Positions 38,008 through 45,972 of a DNA stretch of 64,000 bases are shown piece by piece. The notes under the pieces are model-generated. The model searched no databases, was not told the DNA's origin, and saw nothing but the letters and a program-made list of their open reading frames with translations. Made by a program: the position numbers and the translations under genes. Numbering within the stretch: position 1 is the stretch's first letter; each line of letters begins with the position of its first letter. Source of the stretch: Bacteroidales bacterium UBA5226 (GTDB taxonomy: Bacteria > Bacteroidota > Bacteroidia > Bacteroidales > UBA932); NCBI GenBank assembly GCA_002409325.1, contig DHUU01000020.1, forward strand, positions 34,980-98,979. The letters are read 5' to 3'.

Positions 38008-40506
38008 ATGAAACATATTGTCATTGGAGGTGTGGCAGGTGGAGCCACTACCGCAGCAAGAATCAGAAGGAACGATGAAAAGGCGGAAATCATAATGTTT
38101 GAAAGAGGGCAATACATTTCTTATGCTAACTGCGGTCTGCCTTACTACATTGGTGATGTGATCAAAGACCGGTCTAAACTTTTTGTTCACACACCTGAAA
38201 GCTTCGGGAGACGTTTCAATATGGACGTCAGGGTGAACTCGGAAGTTATAGGCATCGATATCCAAAAACAACTTGTTACCGTCAGAAATGCAAAAGGAGA
38301 AGAGTACAGGGAAAGCTATGACAAACTGCTTCTTTCCCCCGGGGCCAATCCAGTGAAGCCTCCGCTGCCGGGCATAGAATCGGAAGGTATCTTTACCATT
38401 AGGAACGTGGATGATACGGATCATATCAAGAAGTACATGCGATCCCATCCCATCCGTAAAGTCGTGGTGGTGGGAGCTGGTTTCATTGGTCTGGAAATGG
38501 CAGAGAACCTGCATGCAACAGGCGCTCATGTGTCCATAGTGGAAATGGCCGAACAGGTTATGACTCCTATAGATTTTTCCATGGCCGGCCTGGTGCACCA
38601 GCACCTATACCAGAAACATGTTGACCTTCATCTGAATCAGGCTGTAAAAGGATTTGTGCCTGTATCTGGACCGGATCCTCTGATCAGGGTCCAGCTGAAC
38701 AACGGAAACGTTCTTGAAGCCGATCTGGTCATTCTTTCCATTGGTGTCAGACCGGATACAAGCCTGGCAAAACAGGCAGGGATCACACTGGGCCGTACCG
38801 GTGGCATCCATATGAACGAATACCTCCGGACCTCGGCAGAAAATGTTTATGCCATAGGGGATGCCATTGAATACCCCCACCCTGTAAGCGGGGAACCTTG
38901 GCTCAATTACCTGGCGGGACCTGCCAACAGGCAAGCCAGGATCGTGGCAGATAATATGGTCTTTGGGGATCGCATTAAGTACGAAGGTTCCATTGGTACT
39001 TCCATTGCCAAGGTGTTTGACCTGACTGTGGCTTCTACGGGGCTCCCGGGTAAAAAACTCAAACAGCTCAATATTCCATACCTAACCTCCACCACCCACT
39101 CCAACTCTCATGCAGGCTATTATCCCAACGCATTGCAGATGAGCACCAAGATCACCTTTGATCCGGAAACAGGACGTCTTTATGGAGGGCAGATCGTAGG
39201 CTATGAAGGGGTGGACAAGCGTATTGATCTGTTGGCACAGGTAGTGAAAAAGCAAGGTACGGTATACGATCTCATTACGCTGGAACATGCCTATGCCCCG
39301 CCTTACTCCTCTGCAAAAGACCCTGTGGCCATTGCCGGTTATGTGGCATCCAATATATTAAGTGGCAAAATGAAACCGGTCTGCTGGAGAAAAATGCATA
39401 AAACCGGACCCGGCGAAGTTACCAAAATCGATGTTCGTACCGTAGAGGAAAACAGTCTGGGAACCATTCCCGGATCGGTAAACATTCCAGTTGAACAACT
39501 CAGGGAGAGACTTGACGAGATCCCGCGCGACAAACCCGTTTTTGTATTCTGTGCCATTGGATTAAGAGGATATCTTGCCAGCAACATCCTGATCCAGAAT
39601 GGATTTAATAATGTTTACAACCTAAGTGGAGGGTATAAGACTTACGAAGCTGCAGCCGAATCGGAAAAGAAATCCATTCCCATCACTCCTGCTTTCTCTG
39701 CCCCCTACTCCGACTCGGGAGATCCGCTGGTAAAGATCAAAGCGGCTTCCGGTTCCAGCGCCGCAGCCATGGAGGTCAATACCCTGAAAATTGACGCAAC
39801 AGGGCTGCAATGTCCAGGTCCCATCATGAAAATTAAGCACAGCATAGATTCCATCGTGCCGGGTCAGAGAGTGGAAATCAAGGCCACCGACCCGGGTTTT
39901 TCCCGTGATATACAGGCCTGGTGTCAGACTACCGGGAATGTGCTTGTTGAACAGTCAGACAGCAAAGGAGTTTTCACCGCTGTAGTTGAAAAGAAAACAA
40001 AGAGCCCAGTTCAGGCTCCTGTAGCACCGGAAGGCGGAAAAGGAAAAACACTCATTATGTTCAGCGACGACCTGGACAAAGCCCTGGCTACATTTGTACT
40101 GGCTAACGGGGCTGCGGCTACGGGAGAAAAAGTCAGCATATTTTTTACATTCTGGGGACTCAACGTAATTAAGAAAGTCAAAAAACCGGCCGTTAAGAAA
40201 GACATATTCGGCAAAATGTTCGGGATGATGTTACCTCCCCACAGCGGTGCCCTCAAATTGTCCAAGATGAACATGTTTGGAATGGGACGCATCATGATGC
40301 GTCATATCATGAAAATCCGGGGTATTGATTCTTTGGAGGACCTGCGCCGTCAGGCCATAGAAAACGGGGTGGAATTCATTGCTTGCCAGATGTCCATGGA
40401 CGTAATGGGCGTGAAGGCAGAAGAGCTGATGGACAATGTGACCATAGGAGGGGTTGCCACCTATATGAACAGGGCTGTGCAGGCCAATGTGAACCTGTTT
40501 ATCTGA
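38008..40506 (+). CDS. CoA-disulfide reductase-like flavoprotein fused to rhodanese, TusA and DsrE domains
   Basis: The 832-residue cytoplasmic protein has four parts. An FAD/NAD(P)H disulfide reductase (about 1-445) starts with VIGGVAGGATTAARIRR and carries the single active cysteine Cys42 in YANCGLPYYIGDV. A rhodanese domain (about 460-550) has Cys515 in FVFCAIGLRG. A TusA-like domain (about 590-660) has Cys602 in LQCPGPIMKIK. A DsrE/F-like domain (about 672-832) starts at KGKTLIMFSDDLDKAL and has Cys793. Together these suggest persulfide handling and sulfur relay or CoA-disulfide reduction. A MarR-like gene follows after 8 bp. Confidence 0.92.
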   Translation: MKHIVIGGVAGGATTAARIRRNDEKAEIIMFERGQYISYANCGLPYYIGDVIKDRSKLFVHTPESFGRRFNMDVRVNSEVIGIDIQKQLVTVRNAKGEEYRESYDKLLLSPGANPVKPPLPGIESEGIFTIRNVDDTDHIKKYMRSHPIRKVVVVGAGFIGLEMAENLHATGAHVSIVEMAEQVMTPIDFSMAGLVHQHLYQKHVDLHLNQAVKGFVPVSGPDPLIRVQLNNGNVLEADLVILSIGVRPDTSLAKQAGITLGRTGGIHMNEYLRTSAENVYAIGDAIEYPHPVSGEPWLNYLAGPANRQARIVADNMVFGDRIKYEGSIGTSIAKVFDLTVASTGLPGKKLKQLNIPYLTSTTHSNSHAGYYPNALQMSTKITFDPETGRLYGGQIVGYEGVDKRIDLLAQVVKKQGTVYDLITLEHAYAPPYSSAKDPVAIAGYVASNILSGKMKPVCWRKMHKTGPGEVTKIDVRTVEENSLGTIPGSVNIPVEQLRERLDEIPRDKPVFVFCAIGLRGYLASNILIQNGFNNVYNLSGGYKTYEAAAESEKKSIPITPAFSAPYSDSGDPLVKIKAASGSSAAAMEVNTLKIDATGLQCPGPIMKIKHSIDSIVPGQRVEIKATDPGFSRDIQAWCQTTGNVLVEQSDSKGVFTAVVEKKTKSPVQAPVAPEGGKGKTLIMFSDDLDKALATFVLANGAAATGEKVSIFFTFWGLNVIKKVKKPAVKKDIFGKMFGMMLPPHSGALKLSKMNMFGMGRIMMRHIMKIRGIDSLEDLRRQAIENGVEFIACQMSMDVMGVKAEELMDNVTIGGVATYMNRAVQANVNLFI

Positions 40507-40514
40507 TAGGCAGC

Positions 40515-40877
40515 ATGAAGGATTCAATATGTATGATGAAAGATGTCCTGATGGCTTTCAATGAATTTGAAAAAAGCCTGATCCAGGTTCATTCCCTCTC
40601 CCTGAACGAAGCCATGCTACTCTGTATGCTGGGGGAAAACAGGAAAGAAAATGGGCATATTTCCGCCTCGGATATTGCTGAAAAAACAGGGTTTACCGCA
40701 TCCCATACCTCCAAAGTGCTACGGTCTGCCGAGTCCAAAAAATGGATTTGTCGTTCTCTTTGCGTCCAGGACCGGAGAAAGATGTATTTTAAACTTGCAC
40801 CTGAAGGATGGAATAAGCTCGTACAATTAAAAAATGCCCCTGTGGAAATCCCTGAATTGCTGAAAAAGCTGCTATAG
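40515..40877 (+). CDS. Small MarR-like winged-helix regulator
   Basis: The protein has 120 residues from the ATG at 40515, 8 bp after the oxidoreductase stop; the longer frame upstream overlaps that gene and is not protein-like. The winged helix covers about residues 25-100: LSLNEAMLLCMLGEN, ISASDIAEKTGFTASHTSKVLRSAE and the wing CVQDRRKMYFKL. It probably regulates the sulfur oxidoreductase operon, perhaps through its cysteines (residues 6, 20, 24, 72 and 77 region), which is inference. Confidence 0.8.
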   Translation: MKDSICMMKDVLMAFNEFEKSLIQVHSLSLNEAMLLCMLGENRKENGHISASDIAEKTGFTASHTSKVLRSAESKKWICRSLCVQDRRKMYFKLAPEGWNKLVQLKNAPVEIPELLKKLL

Positions 40878-40901
40878 GTTATACAATTCATTTTACGAAT
40901 C

Positions 40902-42110
40902 ATGAAAAGAAATACAAACTGTTTAATTTTTGTGTTCGTAACCATTTCATTAATTTCCTGTGAAAGGAATATGGACATGCCTGTGCTGGAACCGTTGCAT
41001 TTCAGGGAAGTGCTGCGCGAAGGCACCTATGTATTCCATGATCTGACCTCTTCCCTGTTAAGTCTTTATCCCGACAATGATGTCAGCAACAAAGAACAGA
41101 TAAAACAAATCCTGGCCCTGCTGGATACAACAGGAACAGTACAAAGCACTGCTATTTCCTATATGACCACAGATCCTCTGGGCCAGGAAATCCTGGCCTC
41201 GGGGATTATCATAAGACCCCTGAATAAAAAGTCCAGGGGGTTGCTTTATTTTTTTCCATCGGCTAAAGTTGACAAAACCACCGCTGCTAGCGAGATGATG
41301 CTGACTTTTGAAGGCATCATGAGTTTCTTTGGTTATACGGTCATAGTGCCCGATCTGATAGGATACGGAGTGAGCAACGACAGGGAGTATCCCTTTCTTT
41401 TTGCAGACAATACGGGACAGGTGGCTTACGATATGCATCTGGCAGCTGCCGAGTATTTCCAATCCATTGGCCTTCCCTTTCCTCGTAAGGTTATCATAGG
41501 AGGTTATTCCATGGGCGGTATGGGAGTTGTAGCCCTGCACCGGCATATTGAGCAATCAGGTACAGAAAAAATTATAATAGAGGGATCCTACCCCGGAGGG
41601 GGTGTATACGACCTGGGCATGGCCATGGATATACTTACCCAAAGACGTTACTGTTCATTCCCATTCGTTCCTTACATGTATGTTTCCATAAACTATTGGT
41701 ATGGACTCAATATTGACTACAGCCAGGTTTTTATTGACCCGTTGCTGTCTAACATGGATGACTGGCTTTCACGAAAATACCTGTCCCCTGAAATGAGAAA
41801 ACTTATTTCTCCGGATATGACCACCTACATGCATCCCGATTTTTTCACCACAGATAAAAATGAGTCACTCAACAAGGTAGATTCCTGTCTCAGGCTCCAC
41901 TCTGTGATTGAAGGATGGGCTCCGCAGGCCCCCATGACCATTGTCCACACTGTAAATGATGATATGGCTCCCTATGAAATTGCAGAGAAGTTGTACAATA
42001 CTTTCAAACAAAAAGGAAGCAGCGTAACCTTAATCCGTGGGCAGGAAGATCATTTTGACGACGGGATAGCCTACTACATAACCATATTGCTATACCTGTT
42101 GATGAAATAG
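40902..42110 (+). CDS. Secreted alpha/beta-hydrolase lipoprotein (lipase/peptidase-like)
   Basis: The 402-residue lipoprotein (Cys20 in ISLISCERN) has an alpha/beta-hydrolase fold: VIVPDLIGYGVS after the oxyanion region, nucleophile Ser in IIGGYSMGGMGVV, a likely Asp in TVHTVNDDMAPYEIA and His in RGQEDHFDDG. It resembles secretory lipases or prolyl-peptidase-like hydrolases, but the substrate cannot be named. It starts 24 bp after the regulator and may share its transcript. Confidence 0.8.
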   Translation: MKRNTNCLIFVFVTISLISCERNMDMPVLEPLHFREVLREGTYVFHDLTSSLLSLYPDNDVSNKEQIKQILALLDTTGTVQSTAISYMTTDPLGQEILASGIIIRPLNKKSRGLLYFFPSAKVDKTTAASEMMLTFEGIMSFFGYTVIVPDLIGYGVSNDREYPFLFADNTGQVAYDMHLAAAEYFQSIGLPFPRKVIIGGYSMGGMGVVALHRHIEQSGTEKIIIEGSYPGGGVYDLGMAMDILTQRRYCSFPFVPYMYVSINYWYGLNIDYSQVFIDPLLSNMDDWLSRKYLSPEMRKLISPDMTTYMHPDFFTTDKNESLNKVDSCLRLHSVIEGWAPQAPMTIVHTVNDDMAPYEIAEKLYNTFKQKGSSVTLIRGQEDHFDDGIAYYITILLYLLMK

Positions 42111-42129
42111 ACATACCCCATAAGTCACT

Positions 42130-42195
42130 GCTACGCTGCTTCATTCATGTTTTCTGTTAGCCAGTGTGGCAGAGCGTAATAGCTGACTTTTTTAT
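42130..42195. terminator. Possible terminator between the convergent hydrolase and Hsp20 genes
   Basis: An imperfect hairpin pairs GCTACGCTGC (from 42130) with GCAGAGCGTAATAGC (to 42184) and is followed by GACTTTTTTATT. The arms contain mismatches, so strength is uncertain. It lies in the 84-bp convergent gap, where a forward terminator is expected. Confidence 0.4.
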
Positions 42196-42629
42196 TACCT
42201 GATCTGAATTGTAAATTCTTTGGGCACTTCAGGAGATTCAAGATTTTTTGGGATGGTAATTTTCAATACCCCGTTTTCCATGGCAGCTCCTATCTTGTCC
42301 TTTAGAATATCGTCGGGCAACAGAAAAGCCTGCTCGAAGTGCGAATAGGAAAACTCACGTCTGAGGTATTTGCCATTCTTATCTTTTTGGGAATCATCTA
42401 ATTTCTTTTCCAGGCAAATGATCAGACGGTTATCCTGATCCAGCCGGATGCAGAAATCCTCTTTGGTCATCCCGGGAGCGGCTACCTCGACCTGGTAATC
42501 CTTTTCGTTATCAATCACGTTGATGGCAGGAGAAGTTGTTCCTACAAATCTCACCATTCCGTCATTGTCAAAAAATTCATTGAACAATGAGGGCCACCAG
42601 TTCTGTGTGCGTCTAATTACGGGTAACAT
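42195..42629 (-). CDS. Hsp20/alpha-crystallin small heat-shock protein
   Basis: The 144-residue protein has the alpha-crystallin domain (about 38-135): SPAINVIDNEKDYQVEVAAPG, FSYSHFEQAFLLPDD, the GVLKITIPK motif, and a C-terminal FTIQIR tail corresponding to the I-x-I anchor. It binds unfolding proteins in the cytoplasm. The gene stands alone with a 100-bp upstream region and an unusually strong Shine-Dalgarno site. Confidence 0.95.
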   Translation of the reverse strand: MLPVIRRTQNWWPSLFNEFFDNDGMVRFVGTTSPAINVIDNEKDYQVEVAAPGMTKEDFCIRLDQDNRLIICLEKKLDDSQKDKNGKYLRREFSYSHFEQAFLLPDDILKDKIGAAMENGVLKITIPKNLESPEVPKEFTIQIR

Positions 42630-42637
42630 AGTTGTAT

Positions 42638-42644
42638 CCTCCTT
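42638..42644 (-). promoter_or_regulatory. Strong Shine-Dalgarno site of the hsp20 gene
   Basis: AAGGAGG lies 8 nt upstream of the ATG at 42629. Most genes in this window lack such a site, as is usual in Bacteroidota, so this one stands out and supports the chosen start. Confidence 0.7.
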
Positions 42645-42730
42645 GATAATTAATTGTTAAAATTAAATTTGTCTTTCAACAACCAATTAATCAAAAAACA
42701 TACCTGCCGAAAAAGACGAGCACCAAACAG

Positions 42731-43135
42731 TCAAAATGACAGACTACCAGCCATTTTGGCAATTAACTCCAATTCTGCGCAGGCTCCTTTTTTGGGAAGT
42801 GCTGACACCTCAAAAACCGACCGTGCGGGATAGGGAGTCTTAAAATACCGCGAGTATACCTTGTTGAACAAGGGGAAATCGTTCATATCGGTCAAAAATC
42901 CGGTACACTTGACCACATCCTTGAATCCGCAACCGGCTGCTTCCAGTATGAAACCTGCATTTTTAAAGATTTGTTCAAACTGCTCTTCCGTGCCCGATTC
43001 AACGAGCGATCCGGTAGTCGCATCAATGCCCAGCTGACCGGACATATAAAGAAACCCACCGGCAATAACAGCTTGTGAATAAGGCCCTATGGCCGGCGGT
43101 GCAAAATTGGTCTGTACAATTTTCTTTTTGTCCAT
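42731..43135 (-). CDS. ridA: RidA-family reactive imine deaminase
   Basis: The 134-residue protein is the usual RidA length. It has IGPYSQAVIAGGFLYMSGQLG, KCTGFLTDMNDF, and the active-site run YPARSVFEVSALPKKGACAELE with the conserved Arg and Glu. RidA hydrolyses 2-aminoacrylate and related imines. It begins 4 bp after the SIMPL gene, so the two form an operon. Confidence 0.95.
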   Translation of the reverse strand: MDKKKIVQTNFAPPAIGPYSQAVIAGGFLYMSGQLGIDATTGSLVESGTEEQFEQIFKNAGFILEAAGCGFKDVVKCTGFLTDMNDFPLFNKVYSRYFKTPYPARSVFEVSALPKKGACAELELIAKMAGSLSF

Positions 43136-43139
43136 GGAT

Positions 43140-43841
43140 TTAATCTTTCAGATAAAAATTCACTGTGGTTACAACACGCACATTTTTTATATAAGGGGTA
43201 TTTTCATCCCTGTCGCTGATGGTGAACTGACCCTGTGAAGCATTTTTGATCTTGCCGAGTTTGCTATCCGAATCCTGTGCAAATTTTTCTGCCGCTGCCC
43301 GGGCATTTCTCGTCGCTTCCTGGATCATCTGAGGTTTGATGTCGTTCAACCCTGTGAAGGAATAAACTGTGTTGTAACGGTATTCACCTCCGATTATGGC
43401 TATGCCCTGCCTGAGCAGTTCTCCCTGGTCTGCTATCAGTTTTCTAACCAGGTCCACTTTTGTTGAACTGACCGTTATGACTGACGTTACGTTGTAGCGG
43501 TAAGGCGGAGGGGAGGTGTTGTAGCGTTCCGCACTCATATCAATGATTTCGGGTGCATTTATCCCGATTTCTTCTTCAGTGATACCGCTGGATTTGAGAA
43601 AATCTACCAGCGTATTGTTGTTTCTGTTAATCCTGACATAGAGATCCTGCAGATTGTTGCCGATTTCTTTGTACACAAGCGGCCAGGTCACCTTGTCTGC
43701 CGGGACCTCCATCTCTGACAAACCTTTTACGTTGACGGTTCTTTCCCTTCCGGAAAAACCATCGAGCCCCTGTTTTAGAAGCATTCCCATGATTATCAAA
43801 GCAATTGCAACGGTTAGGGCTTCAATACGGTAAGTTTTCAT
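43140..43841 (-). CDS. SIMPL (DUF541) domain exported or membrane-anchored protein
   Basis: The 233-residue protein has an N-terminal hydrophobic segment (YRIEALTVAIALIIMGMLL) that may be an uncleaved anchor. The SIMPL domain follows: RTVNVKGLSEMEVPADKVTW, FLKSSGITEEEIGINAPEI, YNVTSVITVSSTKVDLV and ARNARAAAEKFAQDSDSKLG. The function is poorly defined; some members respond to oxidative stress. It is divergent from rpiB with a 53-bp gap. Confidence 0.88.
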   Translation of the reverse strand: MKTYRIEALTVAIALIIMGMLLKQGLDGFSGRERTVNVKGLSEMEVPADKVTWPLVYKEIGNNLQDLYVRINRNNNTLVDFLKSSGITEEEIGINAPEIIDMSAERYNTSPPPYRYNVTSVITVSSTKVDLVRKLIADQGELLRQGIAIIGGEYRYNTVYSFTGLNDIKPQMIQEATRNARAAAEKFAQDSDSKLGKIKNASQGQFTISDRDENTPYIKNVRVVTTVNFYLKD

Positions 43842-43868
43842 AATGCTGCTAATTTACGAAATTTATTA

Positions 43869-43876
43869 TAGATTTG
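43869..43876 (+). promoter_or_regulatory. -7 promoter box of rpiB
   Basis: TAGATTTG matches TAnnTTTG and lies 18 bp before the ATG at 43895, giving a leader of about 13 nt. Confidence 0.5.
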
Positions 43877-43894
43877 TAGGATAAACTATTGATC

Positions 43895-44350
43895 ATGGAA
43901 TTAATTGCCCTTGGATGCGACCATGCTGCTTATCAACTGAAAGAGAATATTAAGGAATACCTGATTGGGCTTGGTTACCAGGTTCGGGATTTTGGCACCC
44001 TGGGGCCGGAGAGTGTGGATTATCCGGATTATGGCATTGCCGTGGGAGAAGCTGTTTCCGGTGGCGAATGCGATAAAGGCATTGTCATGTGCGGTACCGG
44101 TATCGGAATCTCTATCAGTGCCAATAAAGTTAAGGGGATCCGTGCTGCTGCCTGCAGCGAACCCTTTTCGGCCCGCCTTTCACGTGAGCATAACAACTCC
44201 AATGTACTGGCCCTGGGATCCAGAATAATAGCCCCGGAATATGCCCGGTGCATTGTAAAGGCATGGCTGGATGCCAAATTTGAGGAAGGGCATCATGCAA
44301 AGAGAATCCAGAAAATTGCTCAATATGAATCGGGTGATCCCGGAAAGTGA
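43895..44350 (+). CDS. rpiB: Ribose-5-phosphate isomerase B
   Basis: From the ATG at 43895 the protein has 151 residues, the usual length for the family; the TTG two codons upstream is not needed. It has ALGCDHAAYQLKE (Asp9, His10), VDYPDYG, and the catalytic Cys66 in GIVMCGTGIGISISANK. It interconverts ribose-5-phosphate and ribulose-5-phosphate in the pentose phosphate pathway, which would receive pentoses from the xylan locus. The sigma factor gene starts inside its 3' end. Confidence 0.95.
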   Translation: MELIALGCDHAAYQLKENIKEYLIGLGYQVRDFGTLGPESVDYPDYGIAVGEAVSGGECDKGIVMCGTGIGISISANKVKGIRAAACSEPFSARLSREHNNSNVLALGSRIIAPEYARCIVKAWLDAKFEEGHHAKRIQKIAQYESGDPGK

Positions 44351-44864
44351 CAATGAACTAAAAATCACGCGCGAGCGTTTTGACGGGATCTATATCGCTT
44401 ACTTTTCCCGTTTATGCCGTTTTGCGCGCACCTACGTTCTGTCGGAAGAAGCTGCCGAAAATATTATCCAGAATGTTTTCATGTTCCTGTGGGAGAAACA
44501 CCACTTACTGCAAATCCATACCAGCCTGTCTGCCTACCTATATACCCTGGTAAAGAACAAATGCATTGACTACCTGCGGCATCAGAAGGCAGACCTTAAT
44601 TACAGGGCGGAACAGGCATTAAAACTCGCAGCCCTGGAAAAATTGGACACCGGGCTGATCCCGGGCGAGGATATTGAGGAGACTGTTACGGCCGCCATAA
44701 ACAAACTCCCCTTCAAATGCCGCGAGATCTTTATCCTGAACCGGGTGGAAGGGAAAAAATACCGGGAGATCTCAGAAATACTGGGCATCTCTGTCAACAC
44801 CGTAGAAAACCAGATGGGAATTGCACTTAAAAAACTCAGGAAAGATCTGGAACATCTTATCTGA
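44325..44864 (+). CDS. ECF-type RNA polymerase sigma-70 factor
   Basis: The protein has 179 residues from the ATG at 44325, overlapping rpiB by 26 bp; a start at 44271 would overlap by 80 bp. Region 2 covers about 15-85 (YFSRLCRFARTYVLSEEAAENIIQNVF, shown here only in part) and region 4 about 118-172 (FKCREIFILNRVEGKKYREI, then ILGISVNTVENQMGIALKKL). It belongs to the Bacteroidota group that pairs with FecR-like anti-sigma factors. The FecR gene follows after 68 bp. Confidence 0.92.
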   Translation: MNRVIPESDNELKITRERFDGIYIAYFSRLCRFARTYVLSEEAAENIIQNVFMFLWEKHHLLQIHTSLSAYLYTLVKNKCIDYLRHQKADLNYRAEQALKLAALEKLDTGLIPGEDIEETVTAAINKLPFKCREIFILNRVEGKKYREISEILGISVNTVENQMGIALKKLRKDLEHLI

Positions 44865-44932
44865 TTTTTTCATATCCTTTTGGTGGTATTTATCAACTTA
44901 AACGTTCTATAATCAGAAAAGGAGAACCGATC

Positions 44933-45895
44933 ATGGAAGAAATGCTTCAAAAATACTTTGCAGAAGAGCTTACCCCCTTGGAAAAGAGAGAATTGCTTGA
45001 CGCTGTGGAGAAAGATCCGGAACTCAGAGAAGAATTCTGCAGGATGCAGAATTTAAAGGCTATCACCTCCCTTTTCCCTGCCTATTCCGATGCAGAGACG
45101 GCTACGACCAGGCTGCTGGAAAGGAAAAGAAAAACCAGCCGTACCGTATACAACCGTATCACTATCTATGCAGCAGCCATGCTGGTTGTAGGTTTCGCCC
45201 TTTGGGGTTTTCTGCAGCCACTGACCCGAACCCTTCACGAAGAACCTTCAGCTTATATGATAGAAGTCACCACACCTTCAAACAGGACCAAATCCTTCCT
45301 GTTGGGTGACGGCACTGCTGTCTGGCTTAATTCCCAGTCGGTCTTACGTTATCCCAATAAATTTTCGGGAAAGGAGCGGCGGGTGGAACTGACCGGAGAA
45401 GCATTCTTTGAAGTGGCTCCAAATCAGGAAATGCCTTTCATTGTGTCCACAGGTCAATACGATATCCGTGTTCTGGGAACCAAGTTCAATGTTTTTGCAT
45501 ACAAGGACTATAATGTCAAGACATCCCTTGTGGAAGGCTCTCTGGAAGTGATCAGCCCGTTACAGGAGGCCCCACCTGTCCGTATAAGGCCTAATGAAAG
45601 TATCGAGTGGGAGCAGGATGGCTGGCAACGTTCTTTATTTGAGGACAATGAATTCCTGCTCTGGAGAGACGGTATCTATGCATTCAATGACGTTCCGTTT
45701 ATTGAGATCGTCAAAAGACTGGAGCTTTATTACAACAAGACCATTATCGTTGACAATGAAGAACTGGAACAATATCGCTTCAACGCCAAATTCCGCCAGG
45801 ATGACGGACTGGAGAGCATCCTCAAAACAATGAGAAAGATTTTCAAGTTCAAAATTGATGAAGACAAAGAAACCAACGCAATAATAATAGAATAA
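44933..45895 (+). CDS. FecR-family anti-sigma factor
   Basis: The 320-residue protein has a short cytoplasmic N-terminus that would hold the sigma factor, one membrane helix (about 77-95), the periplasmic FecR domain (about 105-205: GDGTAVWLNSQSVLRYPNKF, GEAFFEVAPNQEMPFIVST, LGTKFNVFAYKD) and a C-terminal DUF4974-like domain (about 245-318). It is preceded by AAGGAG about 12 nt before the ATG. It normally receives its signal from the STN domain of a TonB-dependent receptor; here the next gene has an STN domain but no receptor barrel. Confidence 0.93.
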   Translation: MEEMLQKYFAEELTPLEKRELLDAVEKDPELREEFCRMQNLKAITSLFPAYSDAETATTRLLERKRKTSRTVYNRITIYAAAMLVVGFALWGFLQPLTRTLHEEPSAYMIEVTTPSNRTKSFLLGDGTAVWLNSQSVLRYPNKFSGKERRVELTGEAFFEVAPNQEMPFIVSTGQYDIRVLGTKFNVFAYKDYNVKTSLVEGSLEVISPLQEAPPVRIRPNESIEWEQDGWQRSLFEDNEFLLWRDGIYAFNDVPFIEIVKRLELYYNKTIIVDNEELEQYRFNAKFRQDDGLESILKTMRKIFKFKIDEDKETNAIIIE

Positions 45896-45898
45896 AAA

Positions 45899-45928
45899 AG
45901 CCGGCAAATGCTGCAACATCCACCGGCT
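45899..45928. repeat. Hairpin between fecR and the STN-protein gene
   Basis: AGCCGG (45899-45904) pairs with CCGGCT (45923-45928) across an 18-nt loop. An A-run lies on its left, so a T-run follows only on the reverse strand, where there is no gene to terminate. It may adjust transcription or mRNA decay between the two genes. Confidence 0.4.
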
Positions 45929-45972
45929 GAACCGCTAACACAAAATGTATTAACTTCTAATTTTACAAAGTT

